Assembly (NCBI GenBank): GCA_948844705.1 | Contig: CAQNVT010000094.1 | Coordinates: forward strand, 1-7,921 | Origin: an uncultured Dorea sp. | Lineage (GTDB): Bacteria > Bacillota > Clostridia > Lachnospirales > Lachnospiraceae | Reading direction: 5' to 3' | Length of the DNA stretch: 7,921 nt | Made by a program: the position numbers and the translations under genes | In this document: piece by piece, positions 6,484 through 7,921 of the stretch | How the letters are laid out: every line of letters begins with the position of its first letter | How positions within the stretch are numbered: position 1 is the first letter of the stretch | Notes under the pieces: generated by a model | What the model was told of the DNA's origin: nothing | The model's input: the letters and a program-made list of their open reading frames with translations, nothing else | The model's database searches: none

Positions 6484-7761
6484 ATGAAAACAAACTTTAT
6501 GCATTGTACCATACTGAATGGCACCGAGAAGATGGAGCCGCAGCAGGATATGACGGTTACTGTAAAAAATAATGTAATTGTAAAAATATCCCCAACCACA
6601 GGGACCAGCGAAACCGGACGGTGTATCGACCTTAGAGGACTCTATCTGATGCCGGGGCTTATCAACCTGCATGTACATCTTCCCGGCGGCGGAGAGCCGA
6701 AAAAAAAGGAGCAGGACAACACAAAAATGGCAAAGCTTGTCATGTCCACCCCTCTGACGCGGTGGATCGGAATGAAATTATGTGAAAATTATGCAAAGAC
6801 AGAGCTTATGTCCGGTGTAACAACCATCCGCACCGTAGGCGGGCTCGGAAGTCTTGACGCTAAGATACGGGACCGTATCCTGGAAGGAAAGGTGGACGGT
6901 CCCCGTATGCTGGTTTCCAACATGGCCGTATCCGTGCCAGGCGGACATATGGCAGGCTCTGTGGCATACGCCGCCGAAAGTGAAGAGCAGTGCCGCACAC
7001 TGGTCCGCCACATTATAAGCGAAAAGCCGGATCTCATCAAGCTGATGGTGACCGGCGGTGTACTGGATGCAAAGGTAAAGGGCGAACCCGGCGTACTAAA
7101 AATGCCGCCCGCCTACATCAAAGCCTGCTGTGAGGAGGCACATAAGGCAGGACTTAAGGTTGCCGCCCACGCGGAAAGCCCGGAAGGTGTGCGCGCCGCA
7201 CTGGAAAACGGTGTGGATACAATTGAGCACGGCGCCGCGCCGGACGAGGACATTATCGCATTGTTTAAGAAAAGACACGCCTGCGATATCTGCACTATTT
7301 CCCCTGCCATCCCGCTGGCAAAATTTGACAGAGGGCTCATGCACAGCACGGAAATGATGCAGTATAACGGAAACATCGTGCTTGAGGGCATCATTTCCGC
7401 CGCGAAGACCGCTCTTGAAAACGATATTCCCGTAGGACTTGGAACCGATACCGCCTGTCCCTTCGTCACCCACTATGACATGTGGCGCGAACTTCAGTAT
7501 TTCCACAAATACGTAGGCGTCAGCAAAAAATTTGCCCTCTACACTGCCACAAAAAGAAACGCGGAAATTGCCGGAATCGGCGACGTCACCGGCAGCGTTG
7601 AGGTTGGAAAAAGCGCCGATTTTCTCATAACAGAAAAAAATCCGCTTGAGGATCTTGCGGCGCTCCGCACACCGTATATGGTCGTAATGCGGGGAAAATT
7701 GTACGAAAAGCCGGAAATCAAAAAACACCCCATATGTGAACGGGAGCTGGATAAATGCTAA
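6484..7761 (+). CDS. Metal-dependent amidohydrolase (imidazolonepropionase / Xaa-Pro dipeptidase-like)
   Basis: A cytoplasmic hydrolase of the amidohydrolase superfamily, 425 residues, with a full set of binuclear metal ligands. HxH is H63 and H65 in NLHVHLPGG, the probable bridging carboxylated lysine is K186 in DLIKLMVTGG, followed by H229 in AAHAES, H249 in TIEHGA, and the catalytic aspartate D322 in GLGTDTACP. The composite beta-sandwich is formed by the N terminus and the C-terminal GSVEVGKSADFLI segment. Relatives include imidazolonepropionases and dipeptidases cleaving Xaa-Pro or Xaa-Arg/Lys; no histidine-degradation genes are nearby, so a small peptide or cyclic amide substrate is inferred. 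The ATG at 6484 follows GGGGGA with 5-base spacing; the frame is open back to a GTG at 6403, but that precedes the promoter. There is no signal peptide. Transcribed alone, with a palindromic repeat starting at its TAA and a terminator about 80 bases on. Confidence 0.9.
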   Translation: MKTNFMHCTILNGTEKMEPQQDMTVTVKNNVIVKISPTTGTSETGRCIDLRGLYLMPGLINLHVHLPGGGEPKKKEQDNTKMAKLVMSTPLTRWIGMKLCENYAKTELMSGVTTIRTVGGLGSLDAKIRDRILEGKVDGPRMLVSNMAVSVPGGHMAGSVAYAAESEEQCRTLVRHIISEKPDLIKLMVTGGVLDAKVKGEPGVLKMPPAYIKACCEEAHKAGLKVAAHAESPEGVRAALENGVDTIEHGAAPDEDIIALFKKRHACDICTISPAIPLAKFDRGLMHSTEMMQYNGNIVLEGIISAAKTALENDIPVGLGTDTACPFVTHYDMWRELQYFHKYVGVSKKFALYTATKRNAEIAGIGDVTGSVEVGKSADFLITEKNPLEDLAALRTPYMVVMRGKLYEKPEIKKHPICERELDKC

Positions 7762-7807
7762 TTTGGGACAGGGTAGGATACAATCTGGGACGTAGTAAAA
7801 TTAATTT
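7760..7807 (+). repeat. Truncated palindromic intergenic repeat, copy 3
   Basis: Starting in the TAA stop of the amidohydrolase gene, the plus strand reads AATTTGGGACAGGGTA, a short spacer, then CAATCTGGGACGTAGT followed by AAAATTAATTT. This matches copy 1, read on its minus strand, almost base for base through the centre of the palindrome. The right arm is then absent: identity stops at about 7807, where TTTCAATGTC replaces the expected TTTTACTACG. It is therefore a half element that cannot form the hairpin. Confidence 0.8.
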
Positions 7808-7843
7808 CAATGTCATTAAGTTAAGAAAATACTAATTTCGAAA

Positions 7844-7885
7844 GGCACATGATGAGGGATACACCCTTGGATCATGTGTCTTTTT
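7844..7885 (+). terminator. Rho-independent terminator after the amidohydrolase gene
   Basis: GGCACATGAT at 7844-7853 pairs with ATCATGTGTC at 7871-7880 (ten pairs, one of them G-U), with an inner AGGG/CCCT stem and a short ATACA loop, followed by five T residues at 7881-7885. It fits as the end of the amidohydrolase transcript, although it could equally belong to a different element beginning near 7807. The last 36 bases after it are A/T-rich and show no gene. Confidence 0.75.
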
Positions 7886-7921
7886 GGATCGGTTTTATAT
7901 AAATTTTATAAAAAATTCACA

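Noticed and set aside
7096..7728. A 210-codon minus-strand frame opposite the amidohydrolase gene
   Set aside because: Antisense shadow of a gene with a complete set of metal ligands; no ribosome binding site or recognisable family.
2386..7807. CRISPR-like repeats
   Set aside because: The repeated units are palindromes at gene ends, kilobases apart, without regular spacers or cas genes.

Overview
The window looks like a chromosomal housekeeping segment of a gut-type Firmicute, most likely a Lachnospiraceae / Clostridium cluster XIVa member. This rests on strong AGGAGG-type ribosome binding sites, one TTG start, moderate GC, dense co-directional genes, and a small protein (positions 2034-2366) that I recognise as a Lachnospiraceae-type conserved family. 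No species can be assigned from sequence alone.

Layout. From a divergent promoter region at about 6319-6483, six reading frames run leftward on the minus strand: a TrmH/SpoU-family RNA 2'-O-methyltransferase, a patatin-like phospholipase joined in frame to an ornithine carbamoyltransferase (argF), birA (biotin ligase/repressor), a DUF6145-like small protein, coaX (type III pantothenate kinase) and dusB (tRNA-dihydrouridine synthase). Gaps are 1, 59, 76, 1 and 14 bases and several Shine-Dalgarno sites lie inside the preceding gene, so the set probably behaves as one operon. In the other direction a metal-dependent amidohydrolase (6484-7761) is transcribed from its own good promoter and ends at a rho-independent terminator at 7844-7885. 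The left 290 bases hold no gene I can name, but do hold a plus-strand terminator preceded by several plus-strand RNA hairpins.

How the genes work together. birA and coaX serve cofactors (biotin attachment, CoA synthesis), dusB and the SpoU-type enzyme modify RNA, and argF makes citrulline from ornithine and carbamoyl phosphate. They look like a co-transcribed set of central functions, not one pathway.

Most notable points. (1) There is no stop codon between the patatin-like and ornithine carbamoyltransferase domains: one 681-residue frame spans both, yet a near-perfect ribosome binding site and ATG for free ArgF sit at the junction. (2) A family of short intergenic palindromes built on the arm AATCTGGGAC occurs three times. 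Each copy begins at the stop codon of a sense-oriented gene, and their interiors differ by compensated changes. One copy has lost its right arm at a sharp junction. (3) There is a candidate structured RNA at the left edge.
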